Positions 7,852 through 16,602 of a stretch of DNA of 64,000 nt are shown here, piece after piece; within the stretch, counting starts at the first letter, position 1; the number at the start of each line of letters is the position of its first letter. The notes below the pieces were generated by a model that was given only the letters and a program-made list of their open reading frames with translations, had not been told where the DNA came from and searched no databases. The DNA comes from Spongiimicrobium salis (GTDB lineage Bacteria > Bacteroidota > Bacteroidia > Flavobacteriales > Flavobacteriaceae): assembly GCF_043678055.1 (NCBI RefSeq), contig NZ_JBHEQA010000001.1, positions 310,001-374,000 on the forward strand. Reading direction: 5' to 3'. A program made the translations under genes and the position numbers.

Positions 7852-10716
7852 TTAATCAGTAACTCTTTTCACCAGACACACCCAATCCTTATAATCAGAA
7901 GATATTGTTCGTATAGGTGGATTTCCCAATGCAACTACACGACCTGCTTTGACAGATGTTAAAGACCCTCTTTGCAACTCTCCTCCATTCAGAGGATCAA
8001 ACCAGCGTATTTCAAATTCTCCCTTTATATGGCGCAAATCAAGGGTCGCTCCAATAACTTTGGGGAGATATAGGGCATATACCTGCTCTTCCTTCATGAA
8101 ACAATAAGCTTCCTTTATATTGACTTTTTCATGCGAAGGCTTCATCTCCCAATAGGGTAAATGTTCCGTAAAAAAACCAATGGCGTGCTTAGTTAATTCC
8201 CAGAGCCGATCTCGTTGACGCCAATCTTCAGAAGTTAAATCGTTATGGGGATGCCTAGCTCCAAAATACCATTCCACTCCTGCCGCTCCGGATAATAAGG
8301 TTCCCCAGAGCGCATACTGTCTTAACGTATTGTGATCGGGATCCTCAACATCTGTTAATGCCGCAGTATGCCACATGCCTATTTCGTCCATGGTAATGAG
8401 CCATGGATGTCCTTTTTCCTGGGATTTTCTTTTCCAAGTATCCACTACTACCGAAGCCATTTCTCTCTTATCCTGTTGCAGGGATAGTCCATCGAGGTAT
8501 TGGTATCCACTGATGGAATCAAGGATATCTTTTCTCAAGGGATCGTGCGAATGTGTATGCAGTAGCACAGGATGTTTATAGGGATCGGTTTCCTTAATAT
8601 ATTTGGCCATATCTTTTCGTTGACGGTCGTTCTGACCGATGGGTGTCCAGGAAGCCGGGCCATTTTCCTCCCCTAAATTCCAGTTCAAAGCCAGATGGTG
8701 GCCAAAACGCGTAATCATTTCATTGAAGTACAATTGCCGCATGGCCCCCGTATTTCCATGATCCAACATGGTTTCATTCTCGGTTTCCTGCAATACCATA
8801 TGCAATAGAATTCCCTTTGTTTGCATATGTTGAAATACGATTTCCCACTGGGCCAACTTGCTCACATCAAAACGCGTAACATCTGTAGGATCCACGTATG
8901 GCCACACATCCTTGCCATCTCCCAAAATATTCATCGTTAAGAAATACGCAGAATTCATTCCTTTCGAAGCCAAATAATTTAAGGCGCCTATCAAAGACTT
9001 TCCCTTACCATTCTGCCAACTTGGATCTCCAGTCTTCCAATCGTTACGATGGGCCATATACTTATGGATTTCTTCAGTGGTACTGGCCTCCCCCTCCCTA
9101 CTGGAAGCTTGCATCCGATACGTATCATCAAAATCTACATAACCCAACAGATTCTCGGGGCTGTTGGTCCCCCCTTTCATCCAATATTGTTCCGTGCCCT
9201 GGAAACGATAATAGCCTTTAAAGGCATGAAGACGGCCTTTTGCTCTAAAATCCACCCCATCCCGATCAGAATTTGTCACATAGAATACGCCTTCGTTATT
9301 TGGCATTTTGATTGTGGTTCCCTTGGTCAAATCAGACTTTAGAGCAATACTGTCTTCATGGTGCAATACGGCAGCATACTTCCATTCTCCTATGCGATCT
9401 GGTGTAAAGCGGACTTTCCAAATATTTCCTTTATCCGCTCCGGTTTCGGCAGCATTGCCATCTGCTGCATAAAACCCTCTAATGGTATAGGTCGTATCAG
9501 CGTGTTTAAAGGTGGTACTCAATCTATAATTTAGAAAGGGGTTGTCCTTAGCTGTTTCCGATGTTTCAGGCCCCTCAAAGGGCAAGCTAAAGGTGTGCCA
9601 CTGCTTATAGACAACCGTTTCTATATCTGCGCTTTCTTTTGCATTCCCTTGAGATACCGTTGGCAGTCTAAGGCGTTCAATAGAGGTGAGTTCGGGTCCT
9701 CCCCCGCGATTTCCACTACCCGAAGCCGTGTATACATAGTCTCCTACCACCGCAAAGCCGGAACCGTGCCTACCTTCCAGCAAAGAGGGCCAGTTATGCC
9801 AGGTTCCCGTTTCTGCATTATAGACCTCAACTTCCTTATGAGCCGATTCATGGGCCAAACTTTCTCCTCCCCCAATAACAATTTCATTGTTCCAGGAGAA
9901 GGCGGCGTTTCCAGCCCTTTCTGTTGGAATAGCCATATTTTGGGTAACCTTTTCCCATTGACCGGTAGCAAAATCATAGGTATTGCCATAGCTATTGGTC
10001 AGGGCCATATCCTGTTCTGTTCTTTTGGAAGTTCTGCGGCCCGCAAATGCGTAGAGTTTATTATTGGCTACTACTGCTTGAAAATGATCTCGCGTATCTG
10101 GGGCATCTGGCAAAACGCGCCATTCCCCGGTCTCTGGGTCATATTCATCCAACCAACTTTGGTAGCCGTCCATGTGGCCGTTGGTAATACCGCCAAGGAT
10201 GTAAATCTTCTTGTTGTGATATACTACTCCTGCACCTCCTCTGCGCCTGTGTTCCGGTATTTCATGACTATAGACATAGGTATCTTTATCAGGGTAATAA
10301 ACAATGACCCGGTCTAAAGGTTTTTCATTGGGCCACTGCCCTGTCATGGCCCCTACGAGATATACGGCATCTCCTACTACTACAGGCTGAAAATGATGCA
10401 GTTCGATCGGGGTTGGCGATTTAGCGGTCCAGGTATTGGTTTTGGTATCAAATTCATCTGTCGGATTAATTCTTCGCCCTCCCATGAGTAGGATCTTATC
10501 CTTATAAGCCACAAGTCCGGCTTCATGCCTGGCCGTTGGAGCACCTGTGGCCGTTATCGTCTCCCAATGCCAACCCTTCATTTTTCCATCATCACAAGCT
10601 TGAATCAATACAAGAAATCCCATACACCAAAGCGGAAAACTCTGTGCAAACAGTGCTTCTGCATTAGCGAGAAACAATCTTATTCGTTTACTTATGATAA
10701 TTTTTATATGTAACAT
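7852..10716 (-). CDS. Surface lipoprotein with Kelch propeller, DUF5060 and glycosidase-like TIM barrel
   Basis: The 954-residue product has a lipobox (VLIQAC) after about 41 residues, a long n-region that leaves the exact start open. Residues ~60-355 form Kelch repeats (LLMGGRR, YLVGAM, YILGGI, YAFAGRR). A DUF5060-like beta domain follows at ~385-480. A TIM-barrel with apiosidase/DUF4038 flavour spans ~500-880, with likely acidic residues in NLGEENGP and TMDEIGMW, and a C-terminal beta domain ends the chain. DUF5060 proteins are linked to polysaccharide breakdown. It is the last gene of the operon, 16 bases after the GlcG-like gene, and probably frees the sugar that the operon imports. Specificity is unknown. 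Confidence 0.8.
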   Translation of the reverse strand: MLHIKIIISKRIRLFLANAEALFAQSFPLWCMGFLVLIQACDDGKMKGWHWETITATGAPTARHEAGLVAYKDKILLMGGRRINPTDEFDTKTNTWTAKSPTPIELHHFQPVVVGDAVYLVGAMTGQWPNEKPLDRVIVYYPDKDTYVYSHEIPEHRRRGGAGVVYHNKKIYILGGITNGHMDGYQSWLDEYDPETGEWRVLPDAPDTRDHFQAVVANNKLYAFAGRRTSKRTEQDMALTNSYGNTYDFATGQWEKVTQNMAIPTERAGNAAFSWNNEIVIGGGESLAHESAHKEVEVYNAETGTWHNWPSLLEGRHGSGFAVVGDYVYTASGSGNRGGGPELTSIERLRLPTVSQGNAKESADIETVVYKQWHTFSLPFEGPETSETAKDNPFLNYRLSTTFKHADTTYTIRGFYAADGNAAETGADKGNIWKVRFTPDRIGEWKYAAVLHHEDSIALKSDLTKGTTIKMPNNEGVFYVTNSDRDGVDFRAKGRLHAFKGYYRFQGTEQYWMKGGTNSPENLLGYVDFDDTYRMQASSREGEASTTEEIHKYMAHRNDWKTGDPSWQNGKGKSLIGALNYLASKGMNSAYFLTMNILGDGKDVWPYVDPTDVTRFDVSKLAQWEIVFQHMQTKGILLHMVLQETENETMLDHGNTGAMRQLYFNEMITRFGHHLALNWNLGEENGPASWTPIGQNDRQRKDMAKYIKETDPYKHPVLLHTHSHDPLRKDILDSISGYQYLDGLSLQQDKREMASVVVDTWKRKSQEKGHPWLITMDEIGMWHTAALTDVEDPDHNTLRQYALWGTLLSGAAGVEWYFGARHPHNDLTSEDWRQRDRLWELTKHAIGFFTEHLPYWEMKPSHEKVNIKEAYCFMKEEQVYALYLPKVIGATLDLRHIKGEFEIRWFDPLNGGELQRGSLTSVKAGRVVALGNPPIRTISSDYKDWVCLVKRVTD

Positions 10717-10732
10717 CCTTTAAAAAACAGTT

Positions 10733-11158
10733 TTACCATCCTTTGTTATCCAATGCCTCAAGAGCAATTACCTCATCCATTTCTGCATCCATTGTTCCTG
10801 CTACTGCAATGGCTCCGATCAGTTCTTCTTTATATATAATGGGATATGCCCCTTTTAGGGGTACATAAGCCTCCGAAGTGGCTCCTTCCAAGCTCAGCAT
10901 GGGGGAGCGCCCTTCTAGTATTACACGTTCCAAATCTATGGTGGGCCGCTTAAAAGCTGTTGCTGTTGCCGCTTTGCCCATAGCGATTTTTGAAGCGCCA
11001 CACATGGTACCGTCCAGACTTTCCAATAGGATAAGACTTCCATTACGGTCCACAATAGCAATAGCCCCGGGAACTTTATGTTTTTTCGCCGATCTGGTAG
11101 CTGCATCCATAAGCGCCTTAGCATCGGCATAGGTAATTTGATATATTTCTTTTGGCAT
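10733..11158 (-). CDS. GlcG/HbpS-like (DUF336) protein
   Basis: The 141-residue protein matches the GlcG/HbpS fold family, with the motifs VPGAIAIVDRNG, AMGKAATA and IYKEELIGAIAVAGT. No signal peptide is seen, so it is cytoplasmic. Family members often sit in glycolate, diol or sugar-acid operons and some bind haem or cobalamin, but the catalytic role is usually unproven. Here the gene starts 3 bases after the stop of the TIM-barrel isomerase gene, so it belongs to the rare-sugar operon. I infer an accessory role in that pathway. Confidence 0.8.
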   Translation of the reverse strand: MPKEIYQITYADAKALMDAATRSAKKHKVPGAIAIVDRNGSLILLESLDGTMCGASKIAMGKAATATAFKRPTIDLERVILEGRSPMLSLEGATSEAYVPLKGAYPIIYKEELIGAIAVAGTMDAEMDEVIALEALDNKGW

Positions 11159-11161
11159 ATC

Positions 11162-12124
11162 TTAAAGTCTATAAATTTCTTTTCGTACCAGTTGCATTAA
11201 ATCCATATGCTTTTCTTCGTGCATTAAACGTCTATATTTATCGCGATCAAGATGTTCCACAATATTCCAAATGGCCTTATTCATTTCCGCATGTTCTGTA
11301 AAAAAGCCGATCATATCAAAAATACGGGGGGAAGCATCGGCGGTGAAGTACTTGTCATAGCCAAATTCCTTAGCATAGAAAAAGAATTCGACTGTATGTA
11401 AAAAATTTCTGGAGCCTCCTATCAGATCCCAATCAAATTGCCAATCATTATCATTGGTATGCAAATAGTAATCTACATTGGACTGCTCGCACAAGGCCAA
11501 TACTTGCGCCGGATTTTCCTTGGCCAGAAGTGAATGCCCAAAGTCTATCGTAATCCCAGTAGCGCTATTTTGAACTTCTTTTAGAAAGACGATGGTCTTG
11601 GCACAACTATCCAGATGACAATTTACGCGAGTCTCATTGATCTTATACTCAATAAATAATGGCATCTCCGGTTTATAGTCTGCAGCTTCCGCTACCGCAT
11701 CGATCATATTTTTCCACGCTTTGGGATAGTCCACCTGAAATAGGTTATCAAAACCATCGGATAGAGGACAACAGGTAACCAATGGGGCTCCTACGGCCAA
11801 AGCATAGTCCTTAGCATCTTTGATCATTTGTACGGCATCTTGACGCAATTGTGCGTTTGGGCGGGATAAGGCTCCGGGCACCCATTTGGTTTCTTTCTTG
11901 ATATTGGCATTCACCGCGGCAAATTCCAATCCCATTTCCTGCATTAGTGCCTTGGTAGCCACTGCCTCTTCCGTTTCATAGGGAAATACAATTTCCACTC
12001 CGGTAACACCATCGATTTTTTGTACAATCTCCAGTCGCTCGCGAAGCCCTGTGGGTTCTTGATATTCAGAAAATCGATCTTGGGTCTTACTCAAAAAAGC
12101 AGTAATAATGCTTTGTTTCATCAT
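11162..12124 (-). CDS. Xylose-isomerase-like TIM-barrel sugar isomerase/epimerase
   Basis: The 320-residue protein belongs to the AP endonuclease 2/xylose-isomerase-like TIM-barrel superfamily. Likely metal ligands lie in LFIEYKINE, ITIDFGHS and LHTNDND, the usual Glu/Asp/His spacing of such enzymes. It has no signal peptide. It would interconvert aldose/ketose or C3-epimeric sugars in the cytoplasm. It follows the cupin isomerase gene by 37 bases and precedes the GlcG-like gene by 3 bases. Two isomerase-class enzymes in one operon suggest an unusual pentose or branched sugar entering central metabolism. The exact substrate is not readable. Confidence 0.8.
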   Translation of the reverse strand: MMKQSIITAFLSKTQDRFSEYQEPTGLRERLEIVQKIDGVTGVEIVFPYETEEAVATKALMQEMGLEFAAVNANIKKETKWVPGALSRPNAQLRQDAVQMIKDAKDYALAVGAPLVTCCPLSDGFDNLFQVDYPKAWKNMIDAVAEAADYKPEMPLFIEYKINETRVNCHLDSCAKTIVFLKEVQNSATGITIDFGHSLLAKENPAQVLALCEQSNVDYYLHTNDNDWQFDWDLIGGSRNFLHTVEFFFYAKEFGYDKYFTADASPRIFDMIGFFTEHAEMNKAIWNIVEHLDRDKYRRLMHEEKHMDLMQLVRKEIYRL

Positions 12125-12161
12125 TGTTTTCTTTCTTTATTGTTGGTGTATTGTGTTTTCT

Positions 12162-12722
12162 TTAATAGGAACTTTCCGGAGCACCTTCTATTATTGTTTT
12201 ACGCACTACGGCCGGGTCAGTAAACTGATCTAGAAGATCTGTAACCGTGGTAGAAAAAGAATACATTACGGCACCTCTTTCCCCAGCCTGAAACCAATGT
12301 TTAGTTCCCGCAGGAAGCACCAGCTGTTCTCCCGGAAGAAGTTCAACCTCGTGTCTTAAGGTGTAACAACTCTCCTTTCCTTCCACGATAAATCCTTTTT
12401 CCATGGTATCATCACCGGGGATATAGAAATAAAGGTCTCCGGCGATGGCGCGAATTACCTCTTCCTTACCTGCATCATCCCCAACAGTGGGATGCCAATG
12501 TTCGGGCTCGGTTTGATATGGTAGCAACACCAATATTTTTCCGGCAATTCGCTCGGTCTGAAATAGGGTCAATATCTGCACTCCCTCCTTCTTAATGTGG
12601 TTCAGACCAAAATCAGCTGCCGTCATTTGGGCTTTATCTTCAGGAGTAAGAAATAATCCTGCAGCCTCAATCATCGCAATCGATTGCTGACAGACTTCCT
12701 TAAATTCTTCTAATTTTATCAT
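12162..12722 (-). CDS. D-lyxose isomerase-like cupin
   Basis: The 186-residue cupin has the metal-binding pattern EHWHP near residue 72, a downstream Glu, and a C-terminal His in GTKHWFQAGERGAV. The second half resembles the YdaE/D-lyxose ketol-isomerase family, including the TKHWFQAGE and FTDPAV segments. These enzymes isomerise D-lyxose to D-xylulose and often D-mannose to D-fructose. The gene starts 4 bases after the MFS transporter gene ends, so it is translationally close to the importer. I recognise the family well; the sugar used in vivo is an inference. Confidence 0.8.
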   Translation of the reverse strand: MIKLEEFKEVCQQSIAMIEAAGLFLTPEDKAQMTAADFGLNHIKKEGVQILTLFQTERIAGKILVLLPYQTEPEHWHPTVGDDAGKEEVIRAIAGDLYFYIPGDDTMEKGFIVEGKESCYTLRHEVELLPGEQLVLPAGTKHWFQAGERGAVMYSFSTTVTDLLDQFTDPAVVRKTIIEGAPESSY

Positions 12723-12726
12723 CGTT

Positions 12727-14001
12727 TTATGGTATCGTATTGAGTACTAATGGCTCTTCGGGCTTCACGGCCAACCAAATGGGAATTGCCAGTAGATTTA
12801 AAAAAGCCGCCAAAAAAAAGAAAGGCGTATGCGAACCTGTAAAGGCCACCATATAGGGAAATGCCAAGGCTGTAAAGAACGACCCTAGATTACCGGCCAT
12901 GTTCATAGTTCCGCTCACCGCTCCGGAATGTAATTTTCCAATATCCAAACATGTGGACCAAGACGGACTTAAGGTCATATCTGCTCCAAAAACGGCAAGG
13001 GAAATAAAGACAATGGCGCCATTTACCTCTTCCATGTATACACTGGCCACAATACCTATTGCCGCAAGTGAAAATCCAAGGATAGCTGGGAGTTTTCGGG
13101 AAAGGCTCCATTTCCCTTTTCTATATATGACATCTACCATCCAACCGGACACCCAATTTCCCAAAGCGCCAAATAGAAAAGGAGCCGAAGCATAAAATCC
13201 AGCTTCAACCGCATCCAGAGCATATTTCTCCTTCAAGTGGGGAAAAAGCCAGGTTAAACAGAAAAAAAAGGTAAAGTTACTGCTGAAGTATTGCCCCATT
13301 AAAAGCCACATGGCCTTAGAACGAAACAATTTCCCAAAAGAAATTTTTTCCCCTTCTTTTTTCTTTTCCCCTACGCCTTCTTTTATAATTTGAAGTTCCT
13401 CTTTGCTTACGGAAGCGTGACTTTCAGGTTGGTCCCTAAACCAGATATACCACAATATGGCCCAAAGCACCCCAATGCCTCCCAAAATGACAAAAGTCAT
13501 TCTCCAACTGGTTATATGGATCAACCAAGCCACGATGGGCAAGGCAATTGCAGCTCCTATACGTCCTCCTGAAAAGTTAATCCCATGTACAAGGCCCCGC
13601 TCCCTTATCGGAATCCAATTAAAAACGGCACTAGCCATACTAGGAAAAGCACCTGCTTCCCCTGCCCCAAATAAGAAACGAACAATAAGCAAGGAGATGA
13701 AATTGTAGATCGCCCCGGTCAAAGCGGTAAAAAGAGACCATAAGCTCACTACTGCGGTCAGTACTTTTCTGGCACCGTATTTATCCGCCAAATGTCCCGA
13801 AGGAGTCTGAAAAAGTGCATAGCCCAAAGCAAATATGGACAATACCCAGCCCATCTGCTTATCTGACAAGGCCAGATCTTCGGCTAAAGGATCCTTAGCC
13901 ACAGAAATTAAAATGCGATCGAACAGCACAATCATAGCTAGTATAAAGGTGCCGAAAACCACCCGATATCGCACAGGAAAAAAAGACGCTTTCTTAGTCA
14001 T
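12727..14001 (-). CDS. MFS sugar/sugar-acid transporter (ACS family)
   Basis: The 424-residue protein has 12 predicted helices. The loop 2-3 motif GHLADKYGARKV and the cytoplasmic EEL-rich central loop are typical of the anion:cation symporter branch that includes ExuT- and GudP-type transporters. It overlaps the GntR regulator gene upstream by 8 bases and is followed 4 bases later by the cupin isomerase. The substrate is presumably the free sugar or uronate released by the surface Kelch/DUF5060 lipoprotein at the end of the operon. No SusCD pair lies in the window. Confidence 0.85.
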   Translation of the reverse strand: MTKKASFFPVRYRVVFGTFILAMIVLFDRILISVAKDPLAEDLALSDKQMGWVLSIFALGYALFQTPSGHLADKYGARKVLTAVVSLWSLFTALTGAIYNFISLLIVRFLFGAGEAGAFPSMASAVFNWIPIRERGLVHGINFSGGRIGAAIALPIVAWLIHITSWRMTFVILGGIGVLWAILWYIWFRDQPESHASVSKEELQIIKEGVGEKKKEGEKISFGKLFRSKAMWLLMGQYFSSNFTFFFCLTWLFPHLKEKYALDAVEAGFYASAPFLFGALGNWVSGWMVDVIYRKGKWSLSRKLPAILGFSLAAIGIVASVYMEEVNGAIVFISLAVFGADMTLSPSWSTCLDIGKLHSGAVSGTMNMAGNLGSFFTALAFPYMVAFTGSHTPFFFLAAFLNLLAIPIWLAVKPEEPLVLNTIP

Positions 14002-14629
14002 TCCTTTTTCTTAAGATCAGTTGTTTTGTTTTGTTGAGGTGTGATTTCGCCAGAGATTCGGCCAAGTCCAAATTTCTTGTTTCAATGGCCTCTATCATTT
14101 CCAAATGCTCAAGCAAAGTTTCTTCGGGACTGCGCAGCAACCCGATCAGGTCTATACAGACCAATAGATTTCCTTGATGAAAGAGTTTATTTAAAAAACT
14201 ATTCCCACAACCATTGATAATGGCATCATGAAACTTTGCATCTGCTTTTTGATAGGCCACAGCATCTATCCCCCCCTCCATAAAAGGCTGGAACAATTTC
14301 TTTAATTGTAGAATATCTTTATCCGAAGCCCGTTCTGCATACAATCGTATCGCTGTACCTTCCAAGGCCATTCTACAATCATATATCTCCAGTATTTCCC
14401 GATCGTTAAATGCTTTCACAATCACTCCTCTACGAGGAATGGATTCTATAAGTCCTTCTCCCTCCAATATTTGTAATGCCGATCTCAGAGGAGTCCTACT
14501 AATTCCCAGTTGTTCGGCCAGCTTGTCCTGAACAATCTTTTGCCCGGGAAAAAGTTTCTTCGACATGATCATGGCCCTCACTTTTTTATAGGCTTGAGCA
14601 CTTAATTCATTGGTGAAAATTTTGGTCAT
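13994..14629 (-). CDS. GntR-family regulator, FCD class
   Basis: I chose the ATG at 14629 (MTKIFTNELS) rather than the upstream in-frame ATG at 14686, because the longer form would begin inside the promoter and read through an operator. The 211-residue protein has an N-terminal winged helix (LGISRTPLRSALQILEGEGLIE) and a C-terminal FCD ligand-binding domain with metal-type residues (DAKFHDAIINGCGN, HLEMIEAI). It is the first gene of the sugar operon and overlaps the transporter gene by 8 bases. Two GTATAC-based inverted repeats lie directly upstream, so it is most likely an autorepressor released by a sugar-derived ligand. Confidence 0.87.
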   Translation of the reverse strand: MTKIFTNELSAQAYKKVRAMIMSKKLFPGQKIVQDKLAEQLGISRTPLRSALQILEGEGLIESIPRRGVIVKAFNDREILEIYDCRMALEGTAIRLYAERASDKDILQLKKLFQPFMEGGIDAVAYQKADAKFHDAIINGCGNSFLNKLFHQGNLLVCIDLIGLLRSPEETLLEHLEMIEAIETRNLDLAESLAKSHLNKTKQLILRKRND

Positions 14630-14640
14630 TTCGATTATAT

Positions 14641-14660
14641 TTTTCGTATACGGTATACAA
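14641..14660. promoter_or_regulatory. Operator 1 for the GntR/FCD regulator (predicted)
   Basis: TTTCGTATACGGTATACAA contains a perfect 13-base dyad, GTATAC-G-GTATAC, centred at 14652. An inverted copy lies 45 bases away (centre 14697). This copy is in the leader between the predicted promoter and the GntR start codon, so binding could block transcript elongation or contribute to a repression loop. Confidence 0.7.
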
Positions 14661-14685
14661 TAGTAATTAATTTTTTTTAGATACA

Positions 14686-14693
14686 CAAATGTA
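14686..14693 (-). promoter_or_regulatory. -7 promoter box of the sugar operon
   Basis: Read on the minus strand this is TACATTTG, a perfect TAnnTTTG -7 box. It overlaps the second GTATAC operator, which would directly explain repression. A clear -33 TTTG was not found. Confidence 0.5.
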
Positions 14694-14706
14694 TACCGTA
14701 TACGAA
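14690..14706. promoter_or_regulatory. Operator 2 for the GntR/FCD regulator (predicted)
   Basis: TGTATACCGTATACGAA holds the dyad GTATAC-C-GTATAC and is the reverse complement of operator 1 over about 19 bases (TTGTATACCGTATACGAAA type). It covers the -7 box of the operon promoter. GntR/FCD proteins commonly bind short dyads of this size. Confidence 0.7.
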
Positions 14707-14780
14707 ATTATACGTATTAATTGCTAATTTACAGTACATTACACGTATTTAGCGCTTCGTCTACTTATTGAAAAATTTAA

Positions 14781-15400
14781 CTAAAAAGAAAATCGATAGC
14801 TCGTTTTAACAAAAAGAAGTTGTATACCAAGGCTATTACGTTGTACAGGAAGACCATTTAGGGCAACTCCTTCAAAAGCATTGATTTTCCCTAGATGGAA
14901 ATAGGTAAGTCCCAAAGAAAAGGCCCTCTTTCTACATCTCACTTCCAAATTCCATCCCAGTTTGGTTTGATTCAATTTATTGCGATTTGTTATATTGTTA
15001 CCCGGGCAAAATGGTAGGAAATGCCGAGAGCAGCATGCCCGTATAAATTTGTCTTCTTAGATAACTTAAAGATGGTTTGTTCTCCAAAGATTCCTGCAAA
15101 AACGGATGACAATGACCTTGCTTCTATGAAAAGTTGATTTGGGCCTTCCTGCTCCAATCTTTCAGAAAACAAATTTCCGATAATGCGGACTTCTACTCCG
15201 TAACGCCCTTGTTCTGAAGGTTCATATCCCAGAGCAACACCTAGAAACCCTTTTCCCTGCCTATGTTTCCCGGTAAGAATATTGCCAATACCTATCCCCG
15301 GTTCCCACACAAATTGTTGTCCCCAAAGATGATATCACCATAAGAACAATAGCATACCTAGATACAAGGCTCCACTGTTCTTGGAAATAACAACTATCAT
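14781..15400 (-). pseudogene. Broken outer-membrane beta-barrel protein gene
   Basis: Reading from the ATG at 15400, which overlaps the stop of the preceding gene as ATGA, gives a signal-like start (MIVVISKNSGALYLG then MLLFLW). The frame is cut by TGA at 15335-15337. It continues in the same frame as YHLWGQQFVWEPGIGIGNI through to a stop near 14990. A shift of frame around 14990-15010 would join it to a second segment that ends at 14781 with the Phe-terminated TSYRFSF. The two segments (about 106 and 70 residues) are rich in alternating barrel-like strands. One in-frame stop plus one frameshift indicates a decayed gene, unless sequencing errors are responsible. The family is not certain; a small OmpW- or PagL-like barrel is possible. 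Confidence 0.6.
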
Positions 15401-15810
15401 AGCGCTCTCATCCGATTATTTCTTTTGTTATGTTCAACTTCGGCCAGTCCCAAGTACTCCAATAAAGGCGGTATATACATTCCAAACCTCCCCCTGAAAT
15501 TCTTCTTTAGGCCATACCATCCTCTAATTGGGTTATCTTCTGCCCTCCCCCAGTGCTCTACAGTATCTGGCTTTGTAGGGACTTTTTCATCCTTACTTCC
15601 CAATAACATCCAATCGCCCCTTTCTTTAAGCATACAGTGCAAATCCTCAATACAACGCAGATCATAATGCAATACCGTCTTCCCTACCGTACATACCAGG
15701 ATTTCCTTCCCTTCTTTTTCGTCGATATGCATGGTGTAAGAAGACGACTGTGGTGGTGTTTTTAGGAGTAATGGATTCTCTTTTGTTCCGATTTCTTCTC
15801 GATAATTCAT
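15397..15810 (-). CDS. Conserved hypothetical protein, 137 residues
   Basis: I do not recognise this family with confidence. The protein is soluble, without signal peptide or membrane segment. Its middle part (IEDLHCMLKERGDWMLLGSKDEK) is followed by an aromatic stretch PIRGWYGLKKNFRGRFGMYIPPLLEYLGLAEVEHN, a pattern that looks like a compact small domain rather than a low-complexity region. It lies 39 bases downstream of the anchored protein gene and overlaps the broken beta-barrel gene by four bases, so the three were one operon. Confidence 0.7.
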   Translation of the reverse strand: MNYREEIGTKENPLLLKTPPQSSSYTMHIDEKEGKEILVCTVGKTVLHYDLRCIEDLHCMLKERGDWMLLGSKDEKVPTKPDTVEHWGRAEDNPIRGWYGLKKNFRGRFGMYIPPLLEYLGLAEVEHNKRNNRMRAL

Positions 15811-15849
15811 ACTAATTTCGTTTTTTATGGATTGACTATTTTGTTTGAT

Positions 15850-16602
15850 TTAGTTTAAAGGTGGGTATTCGTGGACTACGGTTCCTTTTTCATCTAGAAA
15901 TTGCAGCTTAGCCACATCCAACGAATCTACAAACAAGCGTATTCTTTCCTTCCCTTGGGTGTCTTTTAAAAGCAACTTGGGAATTTCATTTTCACTTCCC
16001 AGAAACACACGTTGCACCCCAAATTCATTATTTCGGGACATGCTGTTGAAGGTCGATTTTATCTCGGCTTTCTCTTCCTCTGTCAAATTTTTGTTGAAAT
16101 ACAATTCCTCGATATAATCCAAGCTCTTTTTAAAGTTTCCATTTCCCGGTCTATCATAGAGGGTGAGTCCCGATTTTACACCATTCCGATTCTCCAGATA
16201 TTCCAAATTTATCACTTGGTTGTCCTTAAATCGGTCAAAAGACAAATGCCCTACTCCTGCAACACGTCCATTGGGCAATTGAAAACTATTGAAGACCAAT
16301 CCGCCCATTTCATCTCCCAATTCGTTAAAAAAAATCATTCCGGCCATATATTTTCTACCATCGGCCACGGCCACCGGATACGTTTTCCCGTCCATAACGG
16401 GCTCTGCAATACGTTCTTTGTTTGATATGGCTATTACTGGAGTGCCATCAGCATTAACGATATTAATGCGCTCTGCTGTCAGCACTTTAAACCTATCCTC
16501 TTGACGGGAACTAAAACCGCTCAATAACAGGTACCCCAGAAAACCCCAGCAACAACAATTGCTGAGTACAAGAAGTCGAATTTGATTTTTACTTAAATGC
16601 AT
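15850..16602 (-). CDS. Membrane-anchored or exported hypothetical protein
   Basis: The 250-residue protein has one N-terminal hydrophobic helix (residues ~9-29, containing CCCWGFLGYLLLSGF) and then a soluble extracytoplasmic domain. Two similar beta segments bracket the domain: ERINIVNADGTPVIAISN near the start and KLLLKDTQGKERIRLFVDS near the end. This suggests an internal repeat of beta-hairpins. A helical insert around residues 160-185 contains a KNLTEEEKAEIKSTF stretch. I do not know the function. It is first in a three-gene operon whose last gene is broken. Confidence 0.7.
   Translation of the reverse strand: MHLSKNQIRLLVLSNCCCWGFLGYLLLSGFSSRQEDRFKVLTAERINIVNADGTPVIAISNKERIAEPVMDGKTYPVAVADGRKYMAGMIFFNELGDEMGGLVFNSFQLPNGRVAGVGHLSFDRFKDNQVINLEYLENRNGVKSGLTLYDRPGNGNFKKSLDYIEELYFNKNLTEEEKAEIKSTFNSMSRNNEFGVQRVFLGSENEIPKLLLKDTQGKERIRLFVDSLDVAKLQFLDEKGTVVHEYPPLN

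Noticed and set aside
9595..10317. A 240-codon reading on the plus strand inside the Kelch/DUF5060 gene.
   Set aside because: It is fully antisense to a long, well-supported gene, has no domain or signal, and is built of composition typical of a shadow frame.
14781..15310. Two short adjacent readings as separate genes.
   Set aside because: They are better explained as fragments of one decayed gene starting at 15400, since the frame between the first stop and the original start is continuous.
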